DNA from: Microbacterium capsulatum
Lineage (GTDB): Bacteria > Actinomycetota > Actinomycetes > Actinomycetales > Microbacteriaceae
Assembly: GCF_030865425.1 (NCBI RefSeq)
Contig: NZ_JAVFCB010000001.1
Span: 62,001 to 126,000, forward strand
Length of the DNA stretch: 64,000 nucleotides
Direction of reading: 5' to 3'
The notes under the pieces are model-generated. The model worked only from the letters and a program-made list of their open reading frames with translations, was not told where the DNA came from and did no database searches. Each line of letters opens with the position of its first letter. The stretch's first letter is position 1. Shown here piece after piece: positions 25,078 through 34,989 of the stretch. The position numbers were made by a program, and so were the translations under genes.

Positions 25078-25851
25078 ATGACAAGCTCCGCCGACAAGGC
25101 CCGCACCCTCGCCGCACTGTATGCGGCCCCCGAGATCCTCCGCGTCGTGAACGTGTGGGACGTCGTGTCCGCGCAGGCCGTCGCGGCCCGCCCCGAGACC
25201 ACGGCCATCGCGACCGCCGGTCACTCCATCGCCTCCTCCTTCGGCTACGCCGACGGCGCCATCCCGCGCGAGACCATGCTCGACATGGTCGGCCGGATCG
25301 CCGCCGCGGTCGAGCTGCCCGTCACCGCTGACCTCGACGACGGCTACGGCGACGCCGGCGAGACCGTGCGCCTCGCGATCGCCGCGGGCGTCGTCGGCGC
25401 GAACGTCGAGGACCGTCTCCGCCCGCTCGCCGAGGCGGCCGCGAACGTCGAGGCGATGATCCGCGCGGGCGAGGCCGAGGGGGTGCGGTTCGTGCTGAAC
25501 GCCCGGACGGACGCGTTCGTCCGTTCGGGGGGCCGCCCGGTCCAGGAGTCGATCGACGACGCGATCGCCCGCGGCCGCGCGTACCTCGACGCCGGCGCGA
25601 CCTGCGTGTTCGTGCCCGGGATCCTCGACGCCGACACCACCAGCGCCCTCGTCGACGGGATCGGCCACGGCAAGGTCAGCGTCATCGGCCTGCCCGGCGC
25701 GCTCACCTCGACCGAGTACGAGGCGCTGGGCGTCGCCCGCATCTCCTACGGCCCGATGACGCAGCGCGTCGCGCTCACGGCCCTGCAGGACGTCGCGGCC
25801 GAGATCTACGCGGGCGGCATCATCCCGACCGGCACCCGCGCCCTGAACTGA
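25078..25851 (+). CDS. Isocitrate lyase / PEP mutase family protein
   Basis: A 257-residue TIM-barrel enzyme of the ICL/PEPM superfamily, about the size of carboxyphosphonoenolpyruvate mutase-like and oxaloacetate decarboxylase-like members. Visible family elements are NVWDVVSAQ near the N-terminus, TADLDDGYGD (Mg-binding aspartates), GANVEDRL and NARTDAF. The catalytic KKCGH loop of true isocitrate lyases is absent, so the reaction is probably a C-C or C-P lyase step on a small 2-oxo or hydroxy acid that cannot be named. It is monocistronic, with terminator 25865-25901. Confidence 0.85.
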   Translation: MTSSADKARTLAALYAAPEILRVVNVWDVVSAQAVAARPETTAIATAGHSIASSFGYADGAIPRETMLDMVGRIAAAVELPVTADLDDGYGDAGETVRLAIAAGVVGANVEDRLRPLAEAAANVEAMIRAGEAEGVRFVLNARTDAFVRSGGRPVQESIDDAIARGRAYLDAGATCVFVPGILDADTTSALVDGIGHGKVSVIGLPGALTSTEYEALGVARISYGPMTQRVALTALQDVAAEIYAGGIIPTGTRALN

Positions 25852-25864
25852 GCCGCGCGCACCC

Positions 25865-25901
25865 CGGCCCGGCCCCGTGCAACGCGCACCGGGCCGGGCC
25901 G
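25865..25901 (+). terminator. Hairpin terminator after the ICL-like gene
   Basis: 16-base arms (25865-25880 and 25886-25901) with one mismatch and a five-base loop, followed by TCGTCGTCA. Confidence 0.75.
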
Positions 25902-25911
25902 TCGTCGTCAC

Positions 25912-25917
25912 TAGACT
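25912..25917 (+). promoter_or_regulatory. -10 element TAGACT, leaderless start of proS
   Basis: TAGACT, six bases, GTG at 25924. The spacing selects the first of two tandem GTG codons. Confidence 0.6.
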
Positions 25918-25923
25918 TGTCGC

Positions 25924-27681
25924 GTGGTGACTCGTCTCTCGAACTTCTTCCTCCGCACGCTCCGCGAAGACCCGGCTGGTGCCGAGGTCGCCAGCCACAA
26001 GCTGCTGATCCGCGCCGGTTACATCCGCCCGCAGGCCGCCGGCATCTTCGCCTGGCTGCCGCTGGGCCTGCGCGTGAAGGCGAAGATCGAGACCGTCGTC
26101 CGTGAGGAGATGGCCGCCGCCGGTGCGCAGGAGGTGCACTTCCCGGCGCTCATGCCGCGCGAGGCATACGAGGCCACGGGCCGCTGGGAGGAGTACGGTG
26201 ACCTGCTCTTCCGCCTCCAGGACCGCAAGGGCGGCGACTACCTGCTCGCGCCCACGCACGAGGAGGCGTTCACCCTTCTGGTGAAGGACCTGTACTCCTC
26301 GTACAAGGATCTGCCGCTCACGATCTACCAGATCCAGGACAAGTACCGCGACGAGGCGCGCCCCCGCGCCGGCCTCCTCCGCGGCCGCGAGTTCACGATG
26401 AAGGACGCCTACTCCTTCGACTCCTCCGACGCGGGCCTCGACGCCAGCTACCAGGCCCAGCGCGACGCGTACGAGCGCATCTTCCAGCGCCTCGGCCTCG
26501 AGTACGTGATCGTGCAGGCCGACGCGGGCGCGATGGGCGGATCCCGCAGCGAGGAGTTCCTGCACCCGACGCCCGTCGGCGAGGACACCTTCGTGCGCTC
26601 GGACGGCGGCTACGCGGCCAACGTCGAGGCGTACTCCACCGCGACGCCCGAGCCGATCGCGTTCGATGCGGACGCCGCGCCCGTCGTCTTCGACTCCCCG
26701 AACACGCCCACGATCGAGACGCTCGTCGCGCACGTGAACGAGAACCTCGAGGGCGAGTACTGCGCCGCGGACACCCTGAAGAACGTGGTTCTCGCGCTCA
26801 CCCACCTCGACGGCACCCGCGAGCTCGTCGTCGTCGGCATCCCGGGCGATCGCGAGGTCGACGAGAAGCGCGCCGAGGTCGCCTTCGCGCCCGCCGAGGT
26901 CGAGGCGGCGACCGCCGACGACTTCGAGAAGCACCCGCTGCTCGTCAAGGGCTACATCGGCCCATGGTCGCCGACCGGCGCGATCCTCGGCGAGGAGTCC
27001 GCGACCGGGATCCGCTACCTCGTCGACCCCCGCGTCGTCGAGGGCACGAGCTGGATCACCGGCGCGAACATCGACGAGAAGCACGCGCACTCCGTCGTCG
27101 CCGGCCGCGACTTCGCGCACGACGGCATCGCCGAGATCGCGAACGTGCGCGCCGGCGACCCGGCCCCGGACGGGTCCGGCCCCGTCTCGCTCGCCCGCGG
27201 CATGGAGATCGGCCACGTCTTCCAGCTCGGTCGCAAGTACGCCGAGGCGCTGGGCCTCAAGGTGCTCGACGAGAACGGCAAGCTGGTCACCGTCACGATG
27301 GGCTCCTACGGCATCGGCGTGACCCGCATCCTCGCGATCATCGCCGAGCTGAACAACGACGAGAAGGGCCTGATCTGGCCCGCCTCGGTCGCGCCGTTCG
27401 ACGTGCACGTGGTCGCGGCCGGCCGCGACCAGGTCGCGTTCGACGTCGCGGAGGACGTCTCCGCGCGCCTCGAGGCCGCCGGACTCGACGTGCTCTACGA
27501 CGACCGTCCGAAGGTCTCGCCCGGCGTGAAGTTCGGTGACGCCGAGCTCGTCGGCGTGCCGCGCGTGCTCGTCGTCGGCCGCGGCGCCGCCGACGGGCAG
27601 GTCGAACTGTGGGACCGCCGCACCGGCGACCGCGACACGGTCTCCGTGGACGAGGCCCTGCAGGCGCTCGCCGCTCGCTGA
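25924..27681 (+). CDS. proS: Proline--tRNA ligase
   Basis: Class II prolyl-tRNA synthetase of the bacterial type, 585 residues. Class II motif 2 ([32 protein letters not shown]) and motif 3 ([14 protein letters not shown]) flank an insertion editing domain (about 225-380) that clears mischarged alanine. The C-terminal anticodon-binding domain begins near [12 protein letters not shown]. Start is GTG at 25924, probably leaderless. It is followed by terminator 27694-27734 and is a single-gene unit. Confidence 0.97.
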   Translation: MVTRLSNFFLRTLREDPAGAEVASHKLLIRAGYIRPQAAGIFAWLPLGLRVKAKIETVVREEMAAAGAQEVHFPALMPREAYEATGRWEEYGDLLFRLQDRKGGDYLLAPTHEEAFTLLVKDLYSSYKDLPLTIYQIQDKYRDEARPRAGLLRGREFTMKDAYSFDSSDAGLDASYQAQRDAYERIFQRLGLEYVIVQADAGAMGGSRSEEFLHPTPVGEDTFVRSDGGYAANVEAYSTATPEPIAFDADAAPVVFDSPNTPTIETLVAHVNENLEGEYCAADTLKNVVLALTHLDGTRELVVVGIPGDREVDEKRAEVAFAPAEVEAATADDFEKHPLLVKGYIGPWSPTGAILGEESATGIRYLVDPRVVEGTSWITGANIDEKHAHSVVAGRDFAHDGIAEIANVRAGDPAPDGSGPVSLARGMEIGHVFQLGRKYAEALGLKVLDENGKLVTVTMGSYGIGVTRILAIIAELNNDEKGLIWPASVAPFDVHVVAAGRDQVAFDVAEDVSARLEAAGLDVLYDDRPKVSPGVKFGDAELVGVPRVLVVGRGAADGQVELWDRRTGDRDTVSVDEALQALAAR

Positions 27682-27693
27682 GCCGCGAATTCG

Positions 27694-27734
27694 CGAAGGC
27701 CCGGTGCCGGATCCTGGATCCGCCCGGGCCTTCG
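27694..27734 (+). terminator. Hairpin terminator after proS
   Basis: CGAAGGCCCGG (27694-27704) pairs with 27724-27734, with an inner GGATCC pairing. It is followed by TCGTGC. Confidence 0.75.
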
Positions 27735-27833
27735 TCGTGCGCGCGCGTCGCGACGGATCCGTCGCGCGCGGCGTGTCGTCCCGATCCCGCCCCGACGACC
27801 CGCGAGGTTGAGACCCGGACGAGAGGAGACCGC

Positions 27834-28274
27834 ATGAGCGGCTACGAGGTCGGCGCGATCGGCGCCCTGGACGAATGGCGGGCGCACCACGGCGGATTCG
27901 TCGAGTCACGGTCGCGGGACGGGCGGCGCGTCGTCGACCATCAGCTGAGCATGCAGTACATCGGCATGACGGCGAACGCGCTCGAGCCGGGCGAGGAAGC
28001 GGGCTACTGGCACACGCACTCCCGGATCGAGGAACTCTACGTCTTCCTGGAGGGGCGCGGTCAGATGGGCCTCGACGACGACCTCGTCGAGGTCGGACCG
28101 GGCAGCGTCGTCCGCGTCGGGCAGGACGTCCTGCGCACCTGGCGGGCGCGTCCCGACAGCCCTGGACAGCTGCGCTGGCTGTGCATCCGCGCGGGCGGCG
28201 AGGTGCTTCCGCATCTGCCGGACGACAGCGCCCGCATCCCGGGCCGGCCGATGCCCTGGGACACGCAGGGCTGA
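27834..28274 (+). CDS. Cupin-domain protein
   Basis: A 146-residue small cupin. The metal-binding motif 1 is GYWHTHSRIEELYVFLEG (two His and Glu), and motif 2 is around GPGSVVRVGQDVLRTWRA, where the usual second histidine is not evident. Function unknown; single-domain cupins of this size include isomerases and ligand-binding proteins. ATG at 27834 has GAGAGGAG ahead of it. It lies alone between proS and the LOG-family gene. Confidence 0.8.
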   Translation: MSGYEVGAIGALDEWRAHHGGFVESRSRDGRRVVDHQLSMQYIGMTANALEPGEEAGYWHTHSRIEELYVFLEGRGQMGLDDDLVEVGPGSVVRVGQDVLRTWRARPDSPGQLRWLCIRAGGEVLPHLPDDSARIPGRPMPWDTQG

Positions 28275-28311
28275 CCCCGCGTCGTGCCGCCCGCCGTTCC
28301 CCGGCGCGTGA

Positions 28312-28317
28312 CACTCT
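28312..28317 (+). promoter_or_regulatory. -10-like CACTCT, leaderless start
   Basis: CACTCT, six bases, ATG at 28324. It is a variant in the first base, matching the hexamer at 46081-46086. Confidence 0.4.
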
Positions 28318-28323
28318 GGATCC

Positions 28324-29364
28324 ATGATCGACGAACTCCTGCCTCCGGCCCTGCGATCCGAGATCAACGCCGTGCTCGACGACGCGGGAGTGCACGCCGA
28401 CCGGCGCCTGGTCATGCGGATGATGCAGACGGCGGTGCTGCTCGGCGAGGACGGCACCGACCGGCTGGATCTGAAGATCGCCTCGGCCGCCCTCAGCGAG
28501 ATGCGCGACGCGTTCCGCCTGTTCGCGCCGTTCCAGGGCGTGCCCAAGGTGACCGTCTTCGGTTCGGCGCGCACGGCCGCCCATGATCCGCTCTACCAGC
28601 AGGCGCGTGCCGCCGCGGCCGCGCTCGCCGCGGACGGGTGGATGGTCGTCACGGGCGCGGGACCCGGCATCATGCAGGCCGCCGCCGAGGGGGCGGGGCC
28701 GCAGCACTCGCTCGGCGTCTCGATCCGCCTGCCCTTCGAGGAGAAGGCCAACGCGATCGTCAACGAGCACGACCACGTCGTCGCGATGAAGTACTTCTTC
28801 ACCCGCAAGCTGATGCTGATGAAGGAGTCCCGCGGGTTCATCTGCCTGCCCGGCGGCTTCGGCACCCTGGACGAGATGTTCGAGCTGCTCACCCTGCAGC
28901 AGACCGGCAAGGCCGAGCCGATGCCGATCGTGCTGCTCGACCAGCCCGGCGGGACGTTCTGGCACGGGCTTCAGCGCTTCATCCGCGAGGACCTGAGCCC
29001 GACCGGGGTGATCTCTCCGGGCGACTTCGACCGCGTGCAGGTGACCGACTCGGTGACCGAGGCCGCCGCGGTGATCAAGGGCTTCTGGCGCAACTACGAC
29101 TCGCTGCGCTGGGTCGGCGACGTGCTCGTGCTGCGGCTGCGCGCCGAGCCGACCGACGCCGAGGTGGCGGGCCTGAACGAGCAGTTCGGACCGCTGCTCT
29201 CCTCCGGACGGATCCAGCGCAGTGCCCCGCTGCCGGCCGAGCTCGCCGACAAGGACGCGCTCGACCTGCCCCGGCTCACCCTGCACCTGGATCAGCGCAC
29301 GGTCGGCAGCCTGTTCCGGATCATCGCGGCGATCAACGCGCTGGGCTCCGCTCCCGTGCGCTGA
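28324..29364 (+). CDS. LOG family (Rossmann-fold nucleotide-binding) protein
   Basis: A 346-residue member of the LOG/TIGR00730 superfamily, longer than the about 190-residue plant-type LOG enzymes. The nucleotide motif PGGFGTLDEMFELLTLQQTG and the upstream VFGSARTA and VVTGAGPGIMQAAAEGA match the family's phosphoribohydrolase core (residues about 75-260). The extra N-terminal 70 and C-terminal 90 residues are conserved only in a long subgroup. Plausible activities are cytokinin-riboside monophosphate phosphoribohydrolase or a nucleotide 5'-monophosphate nucleosidase; neither can be decided here. Confidence 0.83.
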   Translation: MIDELLPPALRSEINAVLDDAGVHADRRLVMRMMQTAVLLGEDGTDRLDLKIASAALSEMRDAFRLFAPFQGVPKVTVFGSARTAAHDPLYQQARAAAAALAADGWMVVTGAGPGIMQAAAEGAGPQHSLGVSIRLPFEEKANAIVNEHDHVVAMKYFFTRKLMLMKESRGFICLPGGFGTLDEMFELLTLQQTGKAEPMPIVLLDQPGGTFWHGLQRFIREDLSPTGVISPGDFDRVQVTDSVTEAAAVIKGFWRNYDSLRWVGDVLVLRLRAEPTDAEVAGLNEQFGPLLSSGRIQRSAPLPAELADKDALDLPRLTLHLDQRTVGSLFRIIAAINALGSAPVR

Positions 29365-29433
29365 GTCCGGGCGGGCGGGTGCGGGCGAGCTCCTCGATCC
29401 GCTCCGCGGCCGGCGCTGACATCGCATCCGCGG

Positions 29434-30531
29434 TCATCGCGCGACGACGGCCTCGATCCGGTCCGCGGCGACCCGGGCGCCGTTCTGCGCGCGGAGCCTC
29501 CGCCCGGTGCGCGCGGCGGCCGCGGTGATCGTGCCGTCGGCGAGGATCCTCCGGATCGCGCCCCGGATCGCGAGCGGGGGTACGGAGCGGGGCAGGGTCA
29601 GGCCCAGCCCGTTCTCCTCGACGATGTCGCCGATCAGGCGCTGGTCCGACGCCCGGTTCATCGGCAGCACCAGCAGCGGCACGCCGTGGGCGAGGGCGCT
29701 CAGCGTGGTCGAGTGACCGCCGTGCCCGATGACGAGGTCCGCACGGGGAAGCAGGTCGGCGTGCGGCGTGCGCCGGAGCAGTTCGACGTTCGGCGGGATC
29801 TCTCCCCGGAACGCGGTCCTGGGCACGCTGCGGGTCACGATCGCCCGCACGGGCAGCGGGCGCAGAGCCGCGAGGATCCGCCGGTACACGTCGTCCTGAT
29901 CCCGCTGCCAGACGCTGCTGAGGCTCACCAGCACGAGCGGCGGCGTGCCGGGTCCGCGCGGCGCCGGCTCCGCGCCCCGTTCCGTGGTGCCGGTCCATTC
30001 GAACCCGATCGTGTTCGCGTCGTCCGTGAGCGGATCCAGCTCGCGGTCGGTGAGCAGCAGGCGTGCCGCGGCGGAGCCCCACACCTCCGCCGGGGCGAGT
30101 CCGAACGGCCGCAGCACCGTGCCCGCCGGCCCCTGCCAGATCCCGTCTCCCCACACGGCGCCGAAGGAGTGGAACAGCGCCACCACCGGAACGCCGGTGC
30201 GCGCGGCCGCCCGGATCGCGGTGAGCATCATGCCGTCGACGACCGCGACATCGGGCCGCCGGCGCGCGACGACCTCGCCGGTCTCGCGCCCGAGCGCCCT
30301 GCCCAGCCCCACCCGGACCATGCCCCGCAGTTGCGCGGATCCGGTCGTGGCAGGTCCCGGTTCGCGTCCGGCGATCGCGGGGAGCGGCACCCGCTCCTCG
30401 GCCGGATCGGGCGGGTCGAGGCCGGCGAACGCGATCCGGTGACCGCGCGCGGCGAGCTCGGCGGCCACCGCGCGCATCGGCGGGACGTTGCCGCCGGCGT
30501 CGGCGCCGACGAAGAGGATGTCGTGCGCCAT
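29434..30531 (-). CDS. UGT/MGT-type glycosyltransferase
   Basis: A 365-residue GT-B fold glycosyltransferase of the family 1 (macrolide/UDP-glucuronosyl type). The N-terminal MAHDILFVGADAGGNVPPMRAVAAELAARGHRIAFAG is the acceptor domain start. The C-terminal HADLLPRADLVIGHGGHSTTLSALAHGVPLLVLPMNRASDQ is the nucleotide-sugar donor motif. It probably glycosylates a small molecule or lipid. No biosynthetic cluster surrounds it. ATG at 30531 is preceded by GGAGGG. The 221-base gap to nusA on the other strand holds the nusA promoter region. Confidence 0.82.
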   Translation of the reverse strand: MAHDILFVGADAGGNVPPMRAVAAELAARGHRIAFAGLDPPDPAEERVPLPAIAGREPGPATTGSAQLRGMVRVGLGRALGRETGEVVARRRPDVAVVDGMMLTAIRAAARTGVPVVALFHSFGAVWGDGIWQGPAGTVLRPFGLAPAEVWGSAAARLLLTDRELDPLTDDANTIGFEWTGTTERGAEPAPRGPGTPPLVLVSLSSVWQRDQDDVYRRILAALRPLPVRAIVTRSVPRTAFRGEIPPNVELLRRTPHADLLPRADLVIGHGGHSTTLSALAHGVPLLVLPMNRASDQRLIGDIVEENGLGLTLPRSVPPLAIRGAIRRILADGTITAAAARTGRRLRAQNGARVAADRIEAVVAR

Positions 30532-30690
30532 CTGCCGCCCTCCGTCCTGCCCCAGGAGCGCCCTCGTCGCGTGTCCTCGCGATCCGACCTCACCAGAGTA
30601 GGCACGTTCCGGGGCCGGGGGCCATGGTGCCGCAACCCGGTCGATCGATGCGCACCCCGGCCGCGGGCGCGCGCTCCGCGCCGCACCAGG

Positions 30691-30696
30691 TATCGT
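30691..30696 (+). promoter_or_regulatory. Candidate -10 element TATCGT for nusA
   Basis: TATCGT 57 bases before the nusA ATG. It leaves a leader of about 50 bases with AGGGAGG at 30741-30747. Confidence 0.45.
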
Positions 30697-30752
30697 TGTA
30701 CGGATGTCGCGTGCCCAGGAGGCGCCGACGAGAGCTGAACAGGGAGGCCGTC

Positions 30753-31742
30753 ATGGATATCGATCTCGGGTTGCTGCGCACGATCGAGCGGGAGAAGGAG
30801 ATCCCCTTCGACGAGCTCGTCGCCATCATCGAACAGGCCGTCCTGACCGCCTACGCCAAGCACGACTCGAACGACGGCGTGCTGACCGCGGGCACCCGCG
30901 TCGAGCTCGACCGCAAGACCGGCCACGTCGTCGTGCTCGTGCCGGTCCTCGACGAGGAGGGCGCCGTCATCGGCGAGGAGGACTCCACCCCCGAGGACTT
31001 CGGTCGCATCGCCGCGTTCGCCGCCAAGCAGGTCATCAGCCAGCGCCTCCGCGACATCGCCGACGACGCCGTGCTCGGCGAGTTCCGCGGCAAGGAGGGC
31101 GACATCGTCGCCGGCGTCATCCAGCAGGGCCCGAACCCGCGGATGATCCACGTCGACCTCGGCTCCGTGGAGGCGATCCTTCCCCCCGAGGAGCAGGTCC
31201 CCGGCGAGGAGTACACGCACGGATCCCGGATCCGCGTGTACGTCACCTCCGTCGCGAAGGGCGCCAAGGGCCCCGCGATCACCGTCTCCCGCACCCACCC
31301 CGGTCTGGTCCGCAAGCTGTTCGCGCTCGAGGTCCCCGAGATCGCCAACGGCCTGGTCGAGATCGTCGCGCTCGCACGAGAGGCCGGCCACCGCACCAAG
31401 ATCGCGGTCAAGGCGAACGACCCGTCGATCAACGCCAAGGGCGCCTGCATCGGCGAACTCGGCCGTCGCGTCCGCGCGGTGACCGAGGAGCTGGCGGGGG
31501 AGAAGATCGACATCGTCGACTACCACCAGGACCTCGCCACGTTCGTGGCGCACGCGCTGTCGCCCGCCAAGGTGACGAGCGCCTTCGTGCTGGACGCCGG
31601 CACCAAGGCCGTGCGCGCCCTCGTGCCGGACTACCAGCTCTCCCTCGCGATCGGCAAGGAGGGCCAGAACGCCCGCCTCGCGGCCAAGCTCACCGGCGCC
31701 AAGATCGACATCCAGCCGGACTCGGTCCTCGAGGGCGCCTGA
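30753..31742 (+). CDS. nusA: Transcription termination/antitermination protein NusA
   Basis: RNA polymerase-associated elongation factor, 329 residues, the short actinobacterial form without the C-terminal acidic repeats of E. coli NusA. An N-terminal RNAP-binding domain is followed by S1 (about 125-195) and two KH domains, the second ending YQLSLAIGKEGQNARLAAKLTGAKIDI. ATG at 30753 has a clear AGGGAGG site. It opens the nusA-ylxR-infB-rbfA cluster. The rimP gene that often precedes nusA is not present here; a glycosyltransferase on the other strand occupies that place. Confidence 0.96.
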   Translation: MDIDLGLLRTIEREKEIPFDELVAIIEQAVLTAYAKHDSNDGVLTAGTRVELDRKTGHVVVLVPVLDEEGAVIGEEDSTPEDFGRIAAFAAKQVISQRLRDIADDAVLGEFRGKEGDIVAGVIQQGPNPRMIHVDLGSVEAILPPEEQVPGEEYTHGSRIRVYVTSVAKGAKGPAITVSRTHPGLVRKLFALEVPEIANGLVEIVALAREAGHRTKIAVKANDPSINAKGACIGELGRRVRAVTEELAGEKIDIVDYHQDLATFVAHALSPAKVTSAFVLDAGTKAVRALVPDYQLSLAIGKEGQNARLAAKLTGAKIDIQPDSVLEGA

Positions 31743-31775
31743 GCCTCGGCGTTCGTCCCGTGCGGCAGGTGTAGG

Positions 31776-32066
31776 ATGGGTCCCGTACGAACGTGTGTCG
31801 GATGCCGCGCTCGTGCATCTCGTGCCTCTCTGATCAGGGTGGCGATCCGGAACAGTGAACTCGTCTTCGACGAGGACGCCGTGCTGCCGGGGCGGGGTGC
31901 GTGGGTTCATCCGGCTCCGGAGTGCGTGAGCACCGCTCTGCGGCGCCGCGCCTTCGCCCGTGCGCTCCGTGTGTCCACTGCCCTGGAATTCCCGGAAGCA
32001 GAGAACATGCAGACCCTCGAGAAACGGCTGAACGGCTATGGAAACAAAGTGAACGGCTCGAAATGA
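31776..32066 (+). CDS. ylxR: YlxR family RNA-binding protein
   Basis: A small basic protein of 96 residues encoded between nusA and infB in most Gram-positive bacteria. The signature is RTCVGCRAR near the N-terminus, then LVFDEDAVLPGRGAWVHP. YlxR (RnpM in B. subtilis) has been linked to RNase P modulation. ATG at 31776 is the first possible start. A TAGGAT hexamer overlaps it, so a second internal promoter for infB cannot be excluded. The gene is followed by a 10-bp hairpin before infB. Confidence 0.88.
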   Translation: MGPVRTCVGCRARASRASLIRVAIRNSELVFDEDAVLPGRGAWVHPAPECVSTALRRRAFARALRVSTALEFPEAENMQTLEKRLNGYGNKVNGSK

Positions 32067-32084
32067 GACCCGTCCGCGACTAGT

Positions 32085-32107
32085 GGTCTGCCCTGCCAGG
32101 GCAGACC
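32085..32107 (+). promoter_or_regulatory. Hairpin in the ylxR-infB gap
   Basis: Perfect 10-bp stem GGTCTGCCCT / AGGGCAGACC with a three-base loop. It lies 18 bases before the infB GTG and just upstream of its ribosome site (AGGAG). No T-run follows; it may attenuate, terminate in part, or mark an RNA-processing site. Confidence 0.6.
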
Positions 32108-32125
32108 GACCCTGACAGGAGAATT

Positions 32126-34909
32126 GTGGCTGGTAAACCACGCGTGCACGAGATCGCCGCTGAACTCGGCGTCGACAGCAAGTTCGCACTCGCGAAGCTC
32201 AAGGAACTCGGCGAGTTCGTGAAGTCCCCCTCTTCCACGATCGAGCCCCCGGTCGCGCGCAAGCTGCGCGCCGCCATCGAGGCCGACAAGCCGGCGGGGG
32301 CCGCGCCTGCGACCGGCGGCGCCCCCGCGGCGAAGCCCGGTGCGGCCAAGCCCTCCGGCGCCACCCCCGGCGCGCCCAAGCCCGGGCCCAAGGCGCCGAC
32401 CCCCGGCCCCAAGCCGGGTCCGGCCAAGCCCGCCGAGGCGCCCGCCCCGGCTCCGGTCGCCGAGCAGCCCGCGGCCCCGGCCGCTCCGGCTCCGGCAGCC
32501 GCGGCCGCCGAGAAGTCGTCGGCGCCCAAGCCCGGCGGATCCGCGGCTCCCCGCCCCGGCGCCCCGCGTCCGGGCAACAACCCGTTCGCGTCCTCGCAGG
32601 GCATGGGCCAGCGTCCCGCCGGCCCGCGTCCGGGCAACAACCCGTTCGCGTCGCAGCAGGGCATGGGCCAGCGCCCGACCCCCGGCAACATTCCGCGTCC
32701 CCAGGCCCCGCGCCCGGGTTCGCCGCGCATCGGCGCACCCCGTCCCGGCCAGGGTGCCGGCCGTCCCGGCCGTCCCGGCGCGGGTGCCGGTCGTCCCGGT
32801 GCTCCGTTCCAGCAGCGCACCGGCGGCCCCGGCCGTCCCGGTGGTGCCGGTGCGGGCGGTGGCTTCCAGCGTCCCGGCGGCGGTGCCGGCGCGGGCGCTC
32901 CCGGCGGTTTCGCCGGTCGTCCGGGCGGTGGCGGCGGCCGTGGCCGCGGCCCCGGCGGCGGCACGGCAGGCGCCTTCGGCAAGGGCGCGGGCAAGAGCAA
33001 GCAGCGCAAGTCGCGGCGGGCGAAGCGGCAGGAGTTCGAGATGCGGTCGGCGCCGGTCGTCGGCGGCGTCAACGTCTCGAAGGGCAACGGCGAGATCATC
33101 CGCCTGCGCCGCGGCGCGTCCATCGCGGACTTCGCGGACAAGCTCGAGGCGCTGCGCGGCTACACCGTGCAGCCCGGCACGCTCGTCACGATCCTGTTCA
33201 ACCTCGGCGAGATGGCCACGGCGACGGAGTCGCTGGACGAGGCCACGTTCGAGGTGCTCGGCGCCGAGCTCGGCTACAAGATCCAGATGGTTTCGCCCGA
33301 GGACGAGGACAAGGAGCTCCTCGAGGGCTTCGGTCTCGATCTCGAGGCCGAGCTGGAGGCGGAGAGCGAGGAAGACCTCGAGATCCGTCCTCCCGTGGTC
33401 ACCGTCATGGGTCACGTCGACCACGGTAAGACCCGACTGCTCGACGCGATCCGCAAGACCAACGTCATCGAGGGCGAGGCCGGCGGCATCACCCAGCACA
33501 TCGGTGCTTACCAGGTGTGGACCGAGCACGAGGGCATCGAGCGCGCGATCACCTTCATCGACACCCCGGGTCACGAGGCGTTCACTGCCATGCGCGCCCG
33601 TGGTGCGCAGGTGACCGACATCGCGATCCTCGTGGTCGCGGCCGACGACGGCATCATGCCGCAGACGGTCGAGGCGCTGAACCACGCCCAGGCGGCCGGT
33701 GTGCCGATCGTGGTCGCGGTCAACAAGGTCGACAAGCCCGAGGCCAACCCGGCCAAGGTGCGCCAGCAGCTCACCGAGTACGGTCTGGTCGCCGAGGAGT
33801 ACGGCGGCGACGTCATGTTCGTCGACGTGTCGGCGCGGGCCGGCACCGGCATCCAGGACCTCCTGGACGCCGTGCTGCTCACCGCGGACGCGGGCCTGGA
33901 CCTCACCGCCAACCCGAACAAGGCCGCCCGAGGCATCGCCATCGAGGCGAAGCTCGACAAGGGCCGCGGTTCGGTCGCGACGGTGCTGATCCAGTCCGGA
34001 ACGCTCCGGGTCGGCGACGCGATCGTCGCGGGCACCGCCTACGGCCGCGTGCGCGCCATGATCGACGAGAACGGCGATGCGGTCGAGGCCGCAGCCCCGT
34101 CCCGTCCGGTCCAGGTGCAGGGTCTGAACTCGGTCCCGCGCGCCGGCGACGTCTTCATCGTGACCGACGAGGACCGCATGGCCCGTCAGATCGCGGAGAA
34201 GCGCGAGGCCGTCGAGCGCAACGCCCAGCTGGCCAAGGCTCGCAAGCGCATCTCGCTCGAGGACTTCACCCGCGCTCTCGAAGAGGGCAAGGTCGAGACG
34301 CTCAACCTCATCATCAAGGGCGACGTGTCCGGTGCGGTCGAGGCGCTGGAGGAGTCGCTGCTCAAGATCGAGGTCGACGACTCGGTGCAGCTGCGCATCA
34401 TCCACCGCGGTGTCGGTGCGATCACCGAGTCCGACGTGAACCTGGCGACGATCGACAACGCGATCATCGTGGGCTTCAACGTCCGCCCCGACACCAAGGC
34501 CCGCGAGGCCGCGGCGCGCGAGGGCGTGGACGTCCGGTTCTACTCGGTCATCTACAACGCGATCGACGAGATCGAGAACTCCCTCAAGGGCATGCTCAAG
34601 CCGGAGTTCGAAGAGGTCCAGTCGGGTGTCGCCGAGATCCGCGAGGTGTTCCGCTCCTCGAAGTTCGGCAACATCGCCGGTGTCATCGTCCGCTCGGGCA
34701 CGATCACGCGCAACGCCAAGGCGCGCGTCATCCGCGACGGCGTCGTCATCGCCGATGGCCTGGCCATCGAGTCGCTGCGCCGCTTCAAGGACGACGTCAC
34801 CGAGGTCCGCACGGACTTCGAGTGCGGTATCGGCCTCGGCAAGTACAACGACATCCAGATCGGCGACGAGATCGAGACCACCGAGATGGTCGAGAAGCCG
34901 CGCGCCTGA
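32126..34909 (+). CDS. infB: Translation initiation factor IF-2
   Basis: GTPase that places initiator tRNA on the ribosome, 927 residues. The N-terminal IF2N helical domain ([31 protein letters not shown]) is followed by a long Ala/Pro/Gly-rich linker (about residues 50-290). The linker contains an exact 20-residue tandem repeat of the [10 protein letters not shown] type, two 60-base units at 32563 and 32623. The G domain starts with GHVDHGKT (429-436), then DTPGHEAF and NKVDKPE. Domains II-IV follow. Start GTG at 32126 after AGGAG. It is the core gene of the cluster. Confidence 0.97.
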   Translation: MAGKPRVHEIAAELGVDSKFALAKLKELGEFVKSPSSTIEPPVARKLRAAIEADKPAGAAPATGGAPAAKPGAAKPSGATPGAPKPGPKAPTPGPKPGPAKPAEAPAPAPVAEQPAAPAAPAPAAAAAEKSSAPKPGGSAAPRPGAPRPGNNPFASSQGMGQRPAGPRPGNNPFASQQGMGQRPTPGNIPRPQAPRPGSPRIGAPRPGQGAGRPGRPGAGAGRPGAPFQQRTGGPGRPGGAGAGGGFQRPGGGAGAGAPGGFAGRPGGGGGRGRGPGGGTAGAFGKGAGKSKQRKSRRAKRQEFEMRSAPVVGGVNVSKGNGEIIRLRRGASIADFADKLEALRGYTVQPGTLVTILFNLGEMATATESLDEATFEVLGAELGYKIQMVSPEDEDKELLEGFGLDLEAELEAESEEDLEIRPPVVTVMGHVDHGKTRLLDAIRKTNVIEGEAGGITQHIGAYQVWTEHEGIERAITFIDTPGHEAFTAMRARGAQVTDIAILVVAADDGIMPQTVEALNHAQAAGVPIVVAVNKVDKPEANPAKVRQQLTEYGLVAEEYGGDVMFVDVSARAGTGIQDLLDAVLLTADAGLDLTANPNKAARGIAIEAKLDKGRGSVATVLIQSGTLRVGDAIVAGTAYGRVRAMIDENGDAVEAAAPSRPVQVQGLNSVPRAGDVFIVTDEDRMARQIAEKREAVERNAQLAKARKRISLEDFTRALEEGKVETLNLIIKGDVSGAVEALEESLLKIEVDDSVQLRIIHRGVGAITESDVNLATIDNAIIVGFNVRPDTKAREAAAREGVDVRFYSVIYNAIDEIENSLKGMLKPEFEEVQSGVAEIREVFRSSKFGNIAGVIVRSGTITRNAKARVIRDGVVIADGLAIESLRRFKDDVTEVRTDFECGIGLGKYNDIQIGDEIETTEMVEKPRA

Positions 34910-34937
34910 CCCCGTCGCGGTCGTCGAGCGAGTGAAG

Positions 34938-34989
34938 CGAGACGAAACGCGGTATCCGGCATACTCGTCGGGTACCGCGTTTCGTCTCG
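34938..34989. repeat. REP-like palindrome between infB and rbfA
   Basis: Perfect 17-bp inverted repeat, CGAGACGAAACGCGGTA (34938-34954) and its complement (34973-34989), with an 18-base loop. The flanking GTCGAGCGAGTGAAGCGAGACGAAAC-like wording is similar to interspersed palindromic units I associate with Microbacterium genomes (memory, not checked). Confidence 0.75.

Noticed and set aside
24532..29427. Uninterrupted minus-strand frame of over 1600 codons antisense to the ICL-like gene, proS, the cupin gene and the LOG-family gene
   Set aside because: It is a shadow of the strong third-position GC bias. The plus-strand genes it covers are certain and the translated sequence is low-complexity Arg/Gly/Asp/Val without any domain.
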